A stretch of DNA of 64,000 bases from Wuchereria bancrofti. Lineage: Eukaryota; Nematoda; Chromadorea; Rhabditida; Onchocercidae. The stretch lies in NCBI GenBank assembly GCA_005281725.1, contig SSBO01000003.1, positions 2,278,645-2,342,644 on the forward strand, written 5' to 3'. The translations under genes were made by a program, and so were the position numbers. The notes beneath the pieces were generated by a model, which was not told the DNA's origin, made no database searches, and saw only the letters and a program-made list of their open reading frames with translations. This document shows, piece after piece, positions 12,639 through 24,400 of this stretch. How positions within the stretch are numbered: position 1 is the stretch's first letter; each line of letters starts with the position of its first letter.

Positions 12639-13310
12639 TCTGTAGCTGTCTTCAGGTTGTATATCCTGTAGCTGTCTTCAGGTTGTATATCCTGTAGCTG
12701 TTTTCAGGTTGCATATCCTGTAGCTGTCTTCAGGTTGCATATCCTGTAGCTGTATTCAGGGTTGCATATCCTGTAGCTGTCTTCAGGTTGCATATTCTGT
12801 AGCTGTCTTCAGGGTTGCATATCCTGTAGCTGTCTTCAGGTTGCATATCCTGTAGCTGTCTTCAGGGTTGCATATCCTGTAGCTGTCTTCAGGTTGCATA
12901 TCCTGTAGCTGTATTCAGGGTTGCATATCCTGTAGCTGTCTTCAGGTTGCATATCCTGTAGCTGTCTTCAGGTTGTATATCCTGTAGCTGTTTTCAGGTT
13001 GCATATCCCGTAGCTGTATTCAGGGTTGCATATCTCGTAGCTGTATTCAGGGTTGCATATCCTGTAGCTGTCTTCAGGTTGTATATCCTGTAGCTGTCTT
13101 CAGGTTGCATATCCTGTAGCTGTCTTCAGGTTGCATATCCTGTAGCTGTATTCAGGGTTGCATATCCTGTAGCTGTCTTCAGGTTGCATATCCTGTAGCT
13201 GTCTTCAGGTTGCATATCCTGTAGCTGTTTTCAGGTTGCATATCCTGTAGCTGTCTTCAGGTTGCATATCCTGTAGCTTGTAGTTTTATATATCCTATAG
13301 CTGTACATAA
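12638..13310. repeat. Minisatellite of 26/27-bp units, about 24 good copies
   Basis: Each unit contains CTGTAGCTGTCTTCAGG and then TTGCATATC. Most units are 26 bp. About a third are 27 bp, with an extra G (CAGGGTTG), and these often carry ATTCAGGG instead of CTTCAGG. A few have TTGTATAT or TTTTCAGG. The array decays at its right end (13275-13310). It is the least AT-rich stretch of the neighbourhood. No long open frame is kept across the units, because the 26-bp period breaks any reading frame. Confidence 0.97.
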
Positions 13311-13994
13311 TACAGTAGACATCCTACAATTGCCCAATTTCGAATTCTGTGTAATTATAAAATGGGACTTTAATCATTAGAGTGTTTTTGTTCTATTCAT
13401 TTGTAATTTAAAATTAAAAGACATTGAAAAAAAACTGAGAAATGATTTTGAAATTTTGAGAAATACTTTACAATGCATTAAAAAATATTTTACAGGACAA
13501 AGTATTTAAATAAACTATAAAAGATAACTGTACAATCTGCACTTATCTAAAACAATCGCATGTCAAGTGATAAATATCCGAGTACTTATCACAGTTGGTG
13601 TGTGGAGTCTGTTTAATGTTGATTCAAAATGAGTAGTGCTTGTGAAAGAGCAAAAGTCAAAAAGTGATCATAACTTTCAAGCTGTTCATTTCCTATTCGT
13701 TCATTTTTTGTCCTCTCTTTGTCCGTCATTAGCTTTATCACATTTCGGTTTTAATCATTAAATGTGTCCTAATATATTTAAATAGATCTTATATTTAATA
13801 TTAATATTAGCAAAAAACGCATCATTTGCAACATTTACATTACACAATTAATTAATTAATTAAAAATTAGAACTTATTATTAGAAATCATTTCCATATGT
13901 TTTGTTTTGTATTTCACGTGAGGAAAAGTAGAATGAAACAGAAAAAAAACTCCTTCGAAGCAGAAAAAGACTGATTTTAATGTTGAAATTTCGT

Positions 13995-14140
13995 AACAAT
14001 AATAATAAGCAGTAATAATAGTTAATAATAAGATGATAATAATCAGTAATAATAATAATAACAATAGTAATAACAGCAGTAAGAATATTAATAGTAATAA
14101 TAATAAGTAATAATCAGTAATAATAATAATAATAACTTTT
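13995..14140. repeat. Interrupted AAT/AAC trinucleotide microsatellite
   Basis: A long run of AATAATAAT, interrupted by CAG, ATG and AAC triplets. On the minus strand it produces a spurious leucine- and isoleucine-rich frame. Confidence 0.85.
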
Positions 14141-16801
14141 TTGATTGTAACAACAACAATTGTGTTAATTTTAATGATAATTATAATAATTCAATGACAG
14201 GAATTGTTTCAAAAAGTAAAAAGTATCTCCAGTGACAAAAAGTTGAAATAATTTTTCCTTTCTTCCTTCCAATCCAAAGAGTATCAACAACAGCAATAAT
14301 AAATAAATTATACTAAATGTGTGAAGACTTTATTCCTTCCTTCAATTCATCACTCCCTCTCTCTCTCCCTTTATAATATCCCCTCTGTATCCATTTATCC
14401 TTTCAACCATTTCTAAAAGGCTTTTGGAATAGGTCAATGTGAACATATCATCATTACTTTTTCATATTTCATCCTCATCTATTCCATTCATGTCCTCATT
14501 ATCCTACCAAATTAGCATTTCTGTCCTCAATTTTAACCGAATATTTATTTCTTCTCTTTACTTACATCTCGAATATTTACAAAGGTATTTTCTATTTTTG
14601 AAAAAATTTTACAGTAAAATTAATGATGAGAAAAATGACAACGTGTCATGTATCAGACAAATTTTTTTATAAATTTTAGAAAAGAGTTTTAGAACAAACA
14701 AACAGGTAAAGTGGCAAAAAAGAAAAAAAAAAAAGGTGTTGACATTACGCTGTTGAAATGTCAGAATAAAAGTTCCTACAACAATTGAGGTAGAAGAAAA
14801 AGGAAAGATTTGCCATAATAGAAATGTTAAAAGAGAGCAACAAGTATGATACAAATTTTTTGTAGTAAATTTGATGAAATTGCCTAAATGGATTTTTGTA
14901 CATTTTCTTCTTTTCCGTCTATTTTCATTCACAATAAATTCAAAATTCAAAATTTTTATAAAAAGTGTTGGAAATTTGAAGGATAAAACGTTATATTTTA
15001 TAAATCATTCACCAAGAGCAGAAAATTTTTGATATCTTTCTCCTTCTCTCTCCCTCTTTTCTCTTTCTGTCCTTCTCTCTCCTTGATACCATGCTTAATA
15101 ACCTAAATTAATTATTTAATATTATTTGAAGTTAAATATATTTTCTTTTGATATTCAGTAATTTTTAATTTATGTCAAAAAATAATATTGCAGCAGTAAT
15201 TAAACAAATCAAATTTATTACATACTTTTTTTTCATTTCAAATATAATTATTTTCAAATTTGTTACTATCTATTATGTAATGAAAACCGAATAATTGAAT
15301 TCACATGAAAGAGCCAATTTTCAAAGAATTTTAAGAATTTATTTTTACAGAAATATCATCGGAGGATTACATAAAAATAAGAAAGTGATAAATTTGTTTG
15401 ATCCATTTTTGTCGGAACAATGTTGAAACTATCGAAAATGATAGTTACGTCATTGTTGGAAGAAATAAAATAATTTAGAAGCTAATCATAAAGAATTAAT
15501 TAGCAGTTTACAATGATAATTCTGTTAAAATTCACAAGTATTTTGGTATTATTTGTGAGTAAATTTAATTATTTGTTAAAATTTCATCGCAAAAAAATCA
15601 CCAATTTCGATTTTAGTAATGTCGTCGTTGATCGATGGTCTATTAATCAATCAGCGTTAAATGTAATTACCATCGAACTAAAATGTTAATTTTATTGAAT
15701 ACTGACAAAATAAATAAATGCATGAATGAATCTTAAACCTACAATTTAAAAGTACGGAAATATACAGTGGAATGAAAAATTTGGTAGTCAATTGCACGGG
15801 GATTGGAGGGTTTAAGCGGGAGAGAAGAGGAAAAAAAAACTAAGGAGAGAGAGAGGACAATGAAACACTTCAAAAGCGACGAGAAAAATTTTGCAAAACT
15901 TTATATCTGTAATAAGAAATTATTGCTCTAGTTTTTAAAGAGCTCAAATGGGTGAAACTTTTTAAATGGAAGTTAGAAAAAACAGAGGAAGATATGAACC
16001 TATTTTAAATATATTTCTTCTTCACATGACCTTTCATAATTTGTCTCATTTCAATTAATTACCGTGGATATAAAAAAGTATTACTCAAAGGATAAAAGAA
16101 GAAAGGAAAGGTCACAAAGTGCAATTTACTTTCAATTACAGTTTCATGTATTGAATCACTAAAAAAAAAATGACTGCATTTCGAAATCACTTAGTGTCCA
16201 TAAAAAGGACAATCATAAAAAAGATTATCTATGACCTACTGTGACCCGATTGTTTAAATTATTCCTTTTTTTTTCAACAGTAGGACAAATATTGGTTAGT
16301 GGAGTTTAATTTGTAGGAATTAGGAAGGAGTGAGAAATTTTAGGGACTAAATTAGATCGGGAATAGTCTCATTTTTTTTTCGTACGAAACATTAATTTGT
16401 CAAATGGCACACTTAATAGATGCAGCATGTGTTTGAAATTTTGTTTAAAAGAATTTGAAACTATTGAAGTCAAAAAGAGTAAATTGATTGATGATAATGG
16501 ATGATATCACAAAGATGTGGAAAAAAATCAATGAGAACAAAGGATTCACCAAAATGCATGGGCTGAAAAGGCGAATGGATTGAACAAGTTTGAATGAAGT
16601 TCAAAATATTCTCCAATATAAAAATTATGTTAGGAAAACATAAAGTTATTTTGTCAAGTTTCAATCTTTGAAATTTTACAAAAATTAATTGATATAGCAA
16701 CTTTAAGCAGACTAATGTTTATTTCAAAAAATATTTGAAATAAGTGAGCATTTTAAAAAAAGTTATTTCTTCTTTTCAAGCAAGAATAAAATTAATTCTC
16801 C

Positions 16802-16905
16802 AATAAATCGTAAATATAAGTCGTTTGAACTAATAAATTGTAAATATAAGTCGTTTGGAGCAAATTTCAAATTTTTGCTCCAAATGATTTATTTGCAATT
16901 TAGTG
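16802..16905. repeat. Direct duplication joined to an imperfect inverted repeat (hairpin)
   Basis: The word TAAATATAAGTCGTTTG occurs at 16811 and 16841. The second copy continues into TTTGGAGCAAA, which pairs exactly with TTTGCTCCAAA about 10 bases later. The arms extend outward, with some mismatches, to roughly 30 bases each (16834-16864 against 16875-16904). It could be the core of a small inverted-repeat element or a structured transcript. No target-site duplication was recognised. Confidence 0.75.
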
Positions 16906-17423
16906 GCCAATTCATATTTGAAAAAAAATCAGTATGAAATAAGATGAAATATGCAAAAATATGGAATGGGATTTACAAAAAAAATTAATTATTCAATAAG
17001 AGGAAAAATCACCAATCATTTGGTTGGAAAAAAAATTTAGAAAAAAAAAACATTGTTGTATGAATGCCAACTGAAAAGTGGTCGATGTTAGTTTTTATAT
17101 TTCAGAATTGTTGTCAACTGATCTCATTTATTTGCATTTCTAAATAAAAGAATCACTGCATTTGTTCCGATAGAGAATATTCATTAATGAAAGATTAGAC
17201 AATTTGATATCACTCATGGCATAATTAATGAAGCAATGTAAATTTCATTTACTAAATTACTTGTCTCTTTGAAATTGTAAGCAATTTTTTCTGATCAAAT
17301 TTCAGCATTTTGATTAAAATCTTTTCAATGTGATAACATTTAACGTATCACTAATTTAATGATATCTGTTAACAGTGTGAAAGAGCAAAATTTATTGTCA
17401 TCTGTAACACTGGAATTCCGGTG

Positions 17424-19713
17424 ATGATGGATCAAACGAAATCAAAATCCGGAAAATATTTCATGAAAAATATACCACCAACTATCATTGCTCGAACTAT
17501 GCTTTTTTTTCTTTTCTTGCAACTTATGCTTTGCTGCGCTACCCTTATCATTACGCTCTATAGCTCATTGAGATTTATTGAATATCAGTATGTTCATTTG
17601 CTATCATATCATCATTGTTATCATTATTATTATCAATGTTGTTTATATCTCATTATTTATTATTGTTATTGTTATTATCATTTCTATTATTAACATCTAT
17701 TCATTTTGTAGTAAAATATTGCCAAATTTTATGCAGAGTTATGGTTTATTTTCTGGTGTTTTCATTATCAATCTATATGCGACATTTATCACTATCATTG
17801 CTTCATTTCGAATTCACAAGTTTTGGTGGTTAAATTTTATCAAATTTTTACATTTTCAAGCATTAATTTTTGCACAACTAATAAGTCATAAAATACATAA
17901 ATACATTAATATTGCAGTTCTGTATTTCAGTTTTGTGGAAGCAACAAGATTCTCGGAGAATTTTTTAGATCTGAAACTTTTAAAGTATGAATTACTTACA
18001 TCTAGTATCGCAACCTTAGGATGTGCCTGTATCCTATTCATTTCAAGTTTTAGTTGGCAAAAACCTATACGAGACAACATATTGTATGCTATAAAGAATG
18101 CTATCAATGACAATGATTATGCCCAGGTAAATTTATTAACTAATCAGAAATTAATTTTACTTTATGAAATTCATGTCTGATATTAGATATTGATATTTGC
18201 AGAATATTAATGTCATTCAACAAAGATTTGAATGTTGCGGAATTTCAATCCAAGGTGTCGAAGCTCATCTCATTTGGCTATATTATCTTTCACCCGATAC
18301 TGCTTTTCAACAAAATTTATATAAGTAAATTTAACTTATTTATTCCTAGCTCAGATTTATAATGGTAGACAGAATGTCATTTGTATTAGCATTAATCAGT
18401 ATTAATTAGTAGGTGCAAACAGTTTACATTGCATGAAATTAAAATGTCACAGGTAACCTAGAAATTAAACAAATGAAATAAAACAGTTTTTTGTCCAGAC
18501 TTTTGAATTTACTTATAAGATCAATAATTAATTAATTTCTAAAGAGTGCTAACACTTGTAATGAAATAATTAATTAACCTTTCATTTATTGAATTATTAA
18601 TGCAATAAAAATAGATTGGTTGATCTATTGCTAACATTTTCTTAATTTTAGTGAAAAGGGTTCACTACCATGGTCTTGTTGTCGATCTGAATATAAATCT
18701 ATGCACTGCGAACAATTTGCATATGAACGATTTGTCTTACCTTTCAACGAAACAAACTTTCTTCAAATACCAAGTTATGCAACTCGATTTAAGAAAAGTT
18801 GGGTAAGTGTATTTCGATCACAATATGAACTCTATAGAATGTCCTCCCAATTTCCAATTTCATTTATTTCTTTCAAATTTCAAGAAATTTCAATAAATCA
18901 GCTAATAACAGTAACAGGGTAGAATAACATCTTAAACTTCTACTTTAAATCTAAATTCTACGTAATATTCTAGAGTTTCAAAAATGAAGCAATCATTTCT
19001 TTCCGAAGATATTTCGCACAATTATTTGTGTGTTCATCGCATCTTACATAATAATAGCTTCAAAAATAGCATTTCATCTGACGTTATAATATGCACCCTA
19101 CCTTTATTTTAAATTTCATTAACAATTTGAAGTTAAATAGTTTCAAAACATATTCTTCTTGTCATTATTTAAATTTGAGAAAAGACTTAAAAAATGATAA
19201 AGACTTTAAAATCAATGTTTGTTATTTTTTAATATATCTATTTAGAAATGTACTTCACTAAATGATTGCAAACAAAGACGTGAAATAGCATTGAATTCGG
19301 TATATAAACGTGACTGTTCCCAGGCTTTTTATCAAGCCTTCAAAACAGGATTCTTTTACCTAAATGGTACTATGCTATTTATTTTAGGTAAGTTTGCAAA
19401 TAAAATTTATATTTGTCGGATTTTTTCAATTCAGAAAAAACACAATGCTTAGTAAAAATTAGTTTCTTTTTTCTTGAAAATGCCTAATGCTGAGAAATAA
19501 TGCAACTGAAGATGCATTCGTAATATATCCGGATTATGAGGAAAATAATTTTAATTTACTTTACCAGAAATCTCCCAAGATATCCGTCTTTTCCGGACAT
19601 CAACTGTACTTTTTGTAGGATTGTGTATGATTTCTGGACTAGCCGTAACCAATCATCTTCAAACAATTCTAAGCAAAAAAAATTTTAAAACTATTACTCC
19701 ATTACTATTGTAA
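17424..19713 (+). CDS. Peripherin-like tetraspanin, 6 exons
   Basis: Four-pass membrane protein. Exons: 17424-17587, 17712-18126, 18203-18324, 18652-18802, 19246-19387, 19568-19713 (1140 nt, 379 residues, all phases consistent). Membrane segments lie at about 20-45, 68-90, 149-170 and 342-361. The large extracellular loop runs from about 172 to 335, contains QQRFECCG (CCG at 204-206) and LPWSCC (243-244), and has further cysteines (SMHCEQ, KCTSLNDCKQ, KRDCSQ). The CCG motif defines tetraspanins. The RFECCG wording, the P-x-SCC motif and the long loop of about 160 residues resemble the peripherin/ROM branch. The start is the first of two adjacent ATG codons. The gene stands alone on the plus strand and is convergent with Patched. 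The exact worm orthologue is unknown. Confidence 0.85.
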
Positions 19714-21412
19714 TTGTTTTTCTTCCCTATTATGCATAATGCAAATGCCAAAAAAAGGAAAATACAAAGAAGAAATTTAAAGAATTGTTTATTTGATTGA
19801 AGAACAAAATAACAAATTAAGTATATTCAAAAACATAAACAGGTAAACGTATATGTACAAAGTTGAAATATTCATTGCAGCTCAATCATGAAATAAACAA
19901 AGGAAGAGCAACAAAAATATTTTTTTTTTTTATCATAAGTAAATGAAGAATTGAATAATAATGAAGTTTGTCCTGTGAAAAAAACACTTTTTATTTGTTT
20001 AAAAATTTCAAAAAAAGAAAAAAAAACAGCGAAGAAGCAATGAATATTTTTCAGAAGAACAATATGAAATTGGACAGAAAAATTAGTTTAAAAGGAAAAG
20101 TAGATAATTGCAAGTTAGTTTAGATAATTTGAATGTATTAAAAGCGTTATATTTTGTCATATTTCGCTCTTATACAAACATATTACGTAATATTTTATAC
20201 AGTTCAATGCAAAACAATTTTTTATAGAAACAACCGATTGCTAATTTAGTTAATTTATAACTTCATAGAATTTCAACAACTTAAAAATACCATAAAATTC
20301 ACCGTATTCATTCATCGCTTTTTTTTTTGCAGGAGAACTGTTAAGGCACTAAACATATTTGCAAACTAATTTTCAGAAAGTAATAAAAAAATATCTGTGA
20401 TCATTTTTACATAATTCATAGCTATTTTATGGGAAACATTCATTTATTCATGCAAATTCTGACAAAAATTAGTGAAATTACTGAAAATGAAGTGATAGCA
20501 AAGAAATCAGTAATGTGAAATATTCTGTAACCTCAAAAAAAGCAGAATGATTTGTAAATTAAGTGAGAAAATGTGAAAAGTGCGCAAAAATCGAAATTAG
20601 AGTAAGATGTAAATAAGTAGTTTTCAGCGATAAAAAAGATTTTCATTTTTCAAAAAAAAAAGAGAATCTTTCTCTTCCTAGTTTCCAAATCTGATTTATC
20701 TAATGTTTTTCATTTAAAAGAAACCCGTTGGTAACATGCCATTTTATCAATTCTCAATTCTTTTTTTTATTTCTTATTTTTTTCAAACGTAATAGACGTA
20801 TCATAAACGTTAGCTTGGAAGATCTTACCTTCTTTCAGGTCATTCTTAGCATCACACTGAGGTCAATTACTTTGACAGCAGGAAGATTTTAGCGGATAAC
20901 TAAAAAAGCAATGTCTTATAGTACTAATATATGACGCAAAAATATTTTCCTTTTTTTGATTAAAAAGAACTTAAACATAAATTTAGCTTCAAATTAAAAG
21001 AAATTAACTCAAAGAAAGTTATGGCACTTTCAGCAAAACCTGTAAAGGATATTTGACATGCCAGGATAGATAAATCAGGAAATCAAGTTTACAAGAATAA
21101 AAGTTAAAAAAAATGCCTAATTTTATAGTTCACACCAGAAAAAAAAACCATTTGAGCAGCAGAAAGAAAAAAAAAAGGAATTTTAGAAATTGATGGAAAT
21201 TAAAACATTCAACAAAAAAAGAAAAGAAAAACTTGTAAAAAATACTGTACAAGAGAAAAAAAAGAGGTCTTCCTTTAACAAATTTTTCTCTATCTTCATC
21301 ACTAATATCACAAAATATAACAACTAATTTCAGCATTAATTAAGCAATTCAAATTATTTTTCCACTCTAAACATTGAAAAGTATTAAATTTCAAAGAAGG
21401 AAAAACAATCTT
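19714..21412. other. Convergent 3' flanks of tetraspanin and Patched
   Basis: About 1.7 kb of very AT-rich DNA between the two stop codons. A plus-strand AATAAA at 19892-19897, 180 bases past the tetraspanin stop, is a possible polyadenylation signal. Long A and T runs (for example 19917-19932 and 20653-20664) produce lysine- or phenylalanine-rich frames that were rejected. No gene was seen. Confidence 0.5.
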
Positions 21413-24400
21413 TTAAAACCTAAGAGCATTTGATGAAAATTTGAATAGCTTGCTGTTGCCATCGCTATTTCTATTGCTAGAGGTAGCATTAGATGATGAT
21501 GATGATGAAAGAAGTGGTGAAGTTGAATGTTGTGGTCCAACTGTACTAATCGGAATTTTACTAGAAGCATTTTTAACATTAAATTTATGATGTTGACCAA
21601 TTGAAAGAGTAGAAGCTGGAACATTTATTTGTCCTTTATTTTTATTAACTAGCGATGGTGAATTCCAGTAGAAACGATTATTCTGAAAACATACTTCAAC
21701 CTTGTTTTGCATTCTTTAAGCAATAGCTTGTCATCGATAAATTTTCAATTTAATGACCATTTCGGTTTCCTCAGCAAAGGAGAAATGGATGTAAAATTTT
21801 TCTCGAATAGGAAGAAAAAACACTGAGTTCTAATTGATATAAATTTTAGCTTTAATCAAAAGCTGCAGATGATATAGGAAGTAATTTTGCCTTTATAAAA
21901 CGTTAAATATAAACTGCAAAATTTATGAAAAATGAAAAAAGTTTATGAATAACTAAGCAACTTTTTTGATTTCCACAATTAATGTAACTATAGTAAATTG
22001 TGAAAATTTGATTTATTTAAAAAGTTGAAAGTCAAGAAATACAAAAAACCTCTCTGAATAATCATGTTTAAAATTATAAATCTTAGAAAAATGAAAAAAA
22101 ATTTAACCTGTAAAGAATCTTTGGCAACTAGTGAAGATGAATTATGACGAGTATAATTATTCTCAGCGTCTGTTTCTACACATCCATTTACCTGTAAAAA
22201 ACTTCCGTATATTTTTTACAGGTAAACTTCCGTTTACCTATAAAAAGCTGACTATTGCAGCTTAATTCTTCAAATTAATATTCTCATTTTCAAAATTCTT
22301 CATTTAAAAACTTACTGTCAAATGAAACTAAAAAAAAATCATGTTATCACTGCTCAGACTCTTTCGACAACAAATTTTTAAATCAGAATTTGTGAAATGA
22401 AAAATTATCGAAAAATAGAAAAGCTGCCATTTTTGCATATATTATAAATGCTTCGGATCCAAAACTGAGAAACGTTCTGAATCATCGGAATAATTTAACT
22501 CATTCATTATTCTATTCGTAAAACATATTCAGTTTTATTTAAGCGATCAATAATTGTAGCGTGAAATTTCTATTAATAACTTATTATGTCATTTCAATCT
22601 TATAAACCGTCTTACTCATATCCGCATACCTGCATTTCAACAAATGCACCACCAACCCGTCTTTTCACTAGATCATCGGTTTGTTTGTCACTTGGATCAC
22701 GATTTTGTTGTTTACAAAGTGAAGCTGGCACCGGTAAATAAGTTTTTTCATCGAATAAACGAATCTGAAAAAACTTTAAGCTCAAATTCAATTAAAACAT
22801 AATAGCGGATAAAAAATTGAGTGCAAAATATAAAAATTAAGTAATGTCTCTAAGTGAAATTTCATGAAATTTTTTCATACTATCCAAAAAAAGAGAAACT
22901 CAATAACTTTTTTTTCATTTGTTTGAATAACTTATAATTCCTCGAAATACCTACCTCACATGGCGGTCCTATCAGTGATAAGAGTACTGGCAGAAGCACA
23001 AGACCATTAATGAGACCAATTAATATGAGCGCCGATAGTACGATGAAGAAATATTTTACAATAAATTCAAATTCCGAAAACGCTAACATTAATATACCTG
23101 AAATAGATTTAATTTAAATAATAAAAACATATATGTTAATATTCTATTTGAAAGACTATGTCATGTAAATTATGCGAGAAAATTTGGAAAGTAATGAAGG
23201 ATAAACTTTATATACAAAATAATTTATGAAATAAGAAAAAGATGCCTAGAAGAGTGGACAATCCGCCATGTATCACAGGAATAAACATATGATTCAAGCA
23301 AGCTGCCATTCGTTCATCCTTACTACCCAACGATGTAAGATACACTAGTACAACATGTACCGTAAATTCCACACCTATAAAAGACATCTGCAAATAATTA
23401 TGAAAAGAACAAATGCATATTTTAAATAATCTACAAGAATAAATGAAAAAAAAAAAAAATTATGGTCAGTGTAATTTTTAGTTTATATCCAAAGAATGGA
23501 GAAACTTAAAAGATTAGCAAGATGATAACAAAATGATACATTTAAAAGATAATATCAAACATGAAAAGAGAGAAAAACAAAAACTTTAAAAAATTTTTTG
23601 CAATTAATTATTACCAGTTAAAAATTAGCCAATAAAGCAAAAATACTCCTTTGACAATTTTTCTTTTTTTTTTTTTTTGTAATAAAAACGTATGCAAATG
23701 AAACACACCAATTCCAACTGCAGCAACTAGTGTTACTGCGCTAACTGGATTAAGCTTAACGCCAGTAGCGCCCATGAAACCTGCTAGTTCGATAGTCATC
23801 GAAATAACCACAATAATGACCATCATAGCTGCCCATGGATTAAAAATTACGACTGATATAACAATAAATACTGCACTGCTTATTACACAAATAGCAATAA
23901 ACAGATTCCATCTAAAAAAAAAAGTGCTAAATCTAAAAGTGAAAATCAAGAAATTATTAAACACATTCATGTCATTTTTAGCAAATTTTGCAACTTTTTA
24001 CTCATCCAACACTTTTTCATCGAAAACAAACAATTCTAGAGAAACAATCTTTTGTTTTTCTTTTCTTTTTTTTTCAAACTGAAAATCAGTGAAATAATCA
24101 AAAAACTCCAATAGTATGACAACTATTCTGTTTTCCTATCCTTGTTTGCTCCTAGAAAGTTATAAAGTTGGCTGACTTTAACCGAACACAATTTTTCATT
24201 CTAATTTTCAGTAGAATTTTTCTATTATGACCTCAAACTGAGATATTGCTCCCAGAATATGAATGCGACACCGCTTGGAAAATTCGGTAAGCCTAGTTCT
24301 GTGTATCGATCACAAACACTACGAATTTCCTGCAAAAATAATCAGCCTTTCATAATAATTTGCTATTCTGATAATGAAAAATGTCGCATGACTTCTTGAT

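Larger units (their letters stand above)
13311..17423. other. AT-rich intergenic region before the tetraspanin gene
   Basis: About 4 kb without a supported gene. It contains AAT/ATA-type microsatellites (13995-14140), pyrimidine-rich runs of C/T (14345-14400 and 15045-15080), and the hairpin at 16802-16905. Short open frames here are low in complexity, lack splice context and were not accepted as genes. Confidence 0.5.

Noticed and set aside
23375..23387. Earlier acceptor for Patched exon 27 (TTTGCAG before ATGTCT)
   Set aside because: It inserts extra residues before GVEFTVH. The acceptor TTTTATAG at 23375-23376 gives a gapless match to the Patched pattern.
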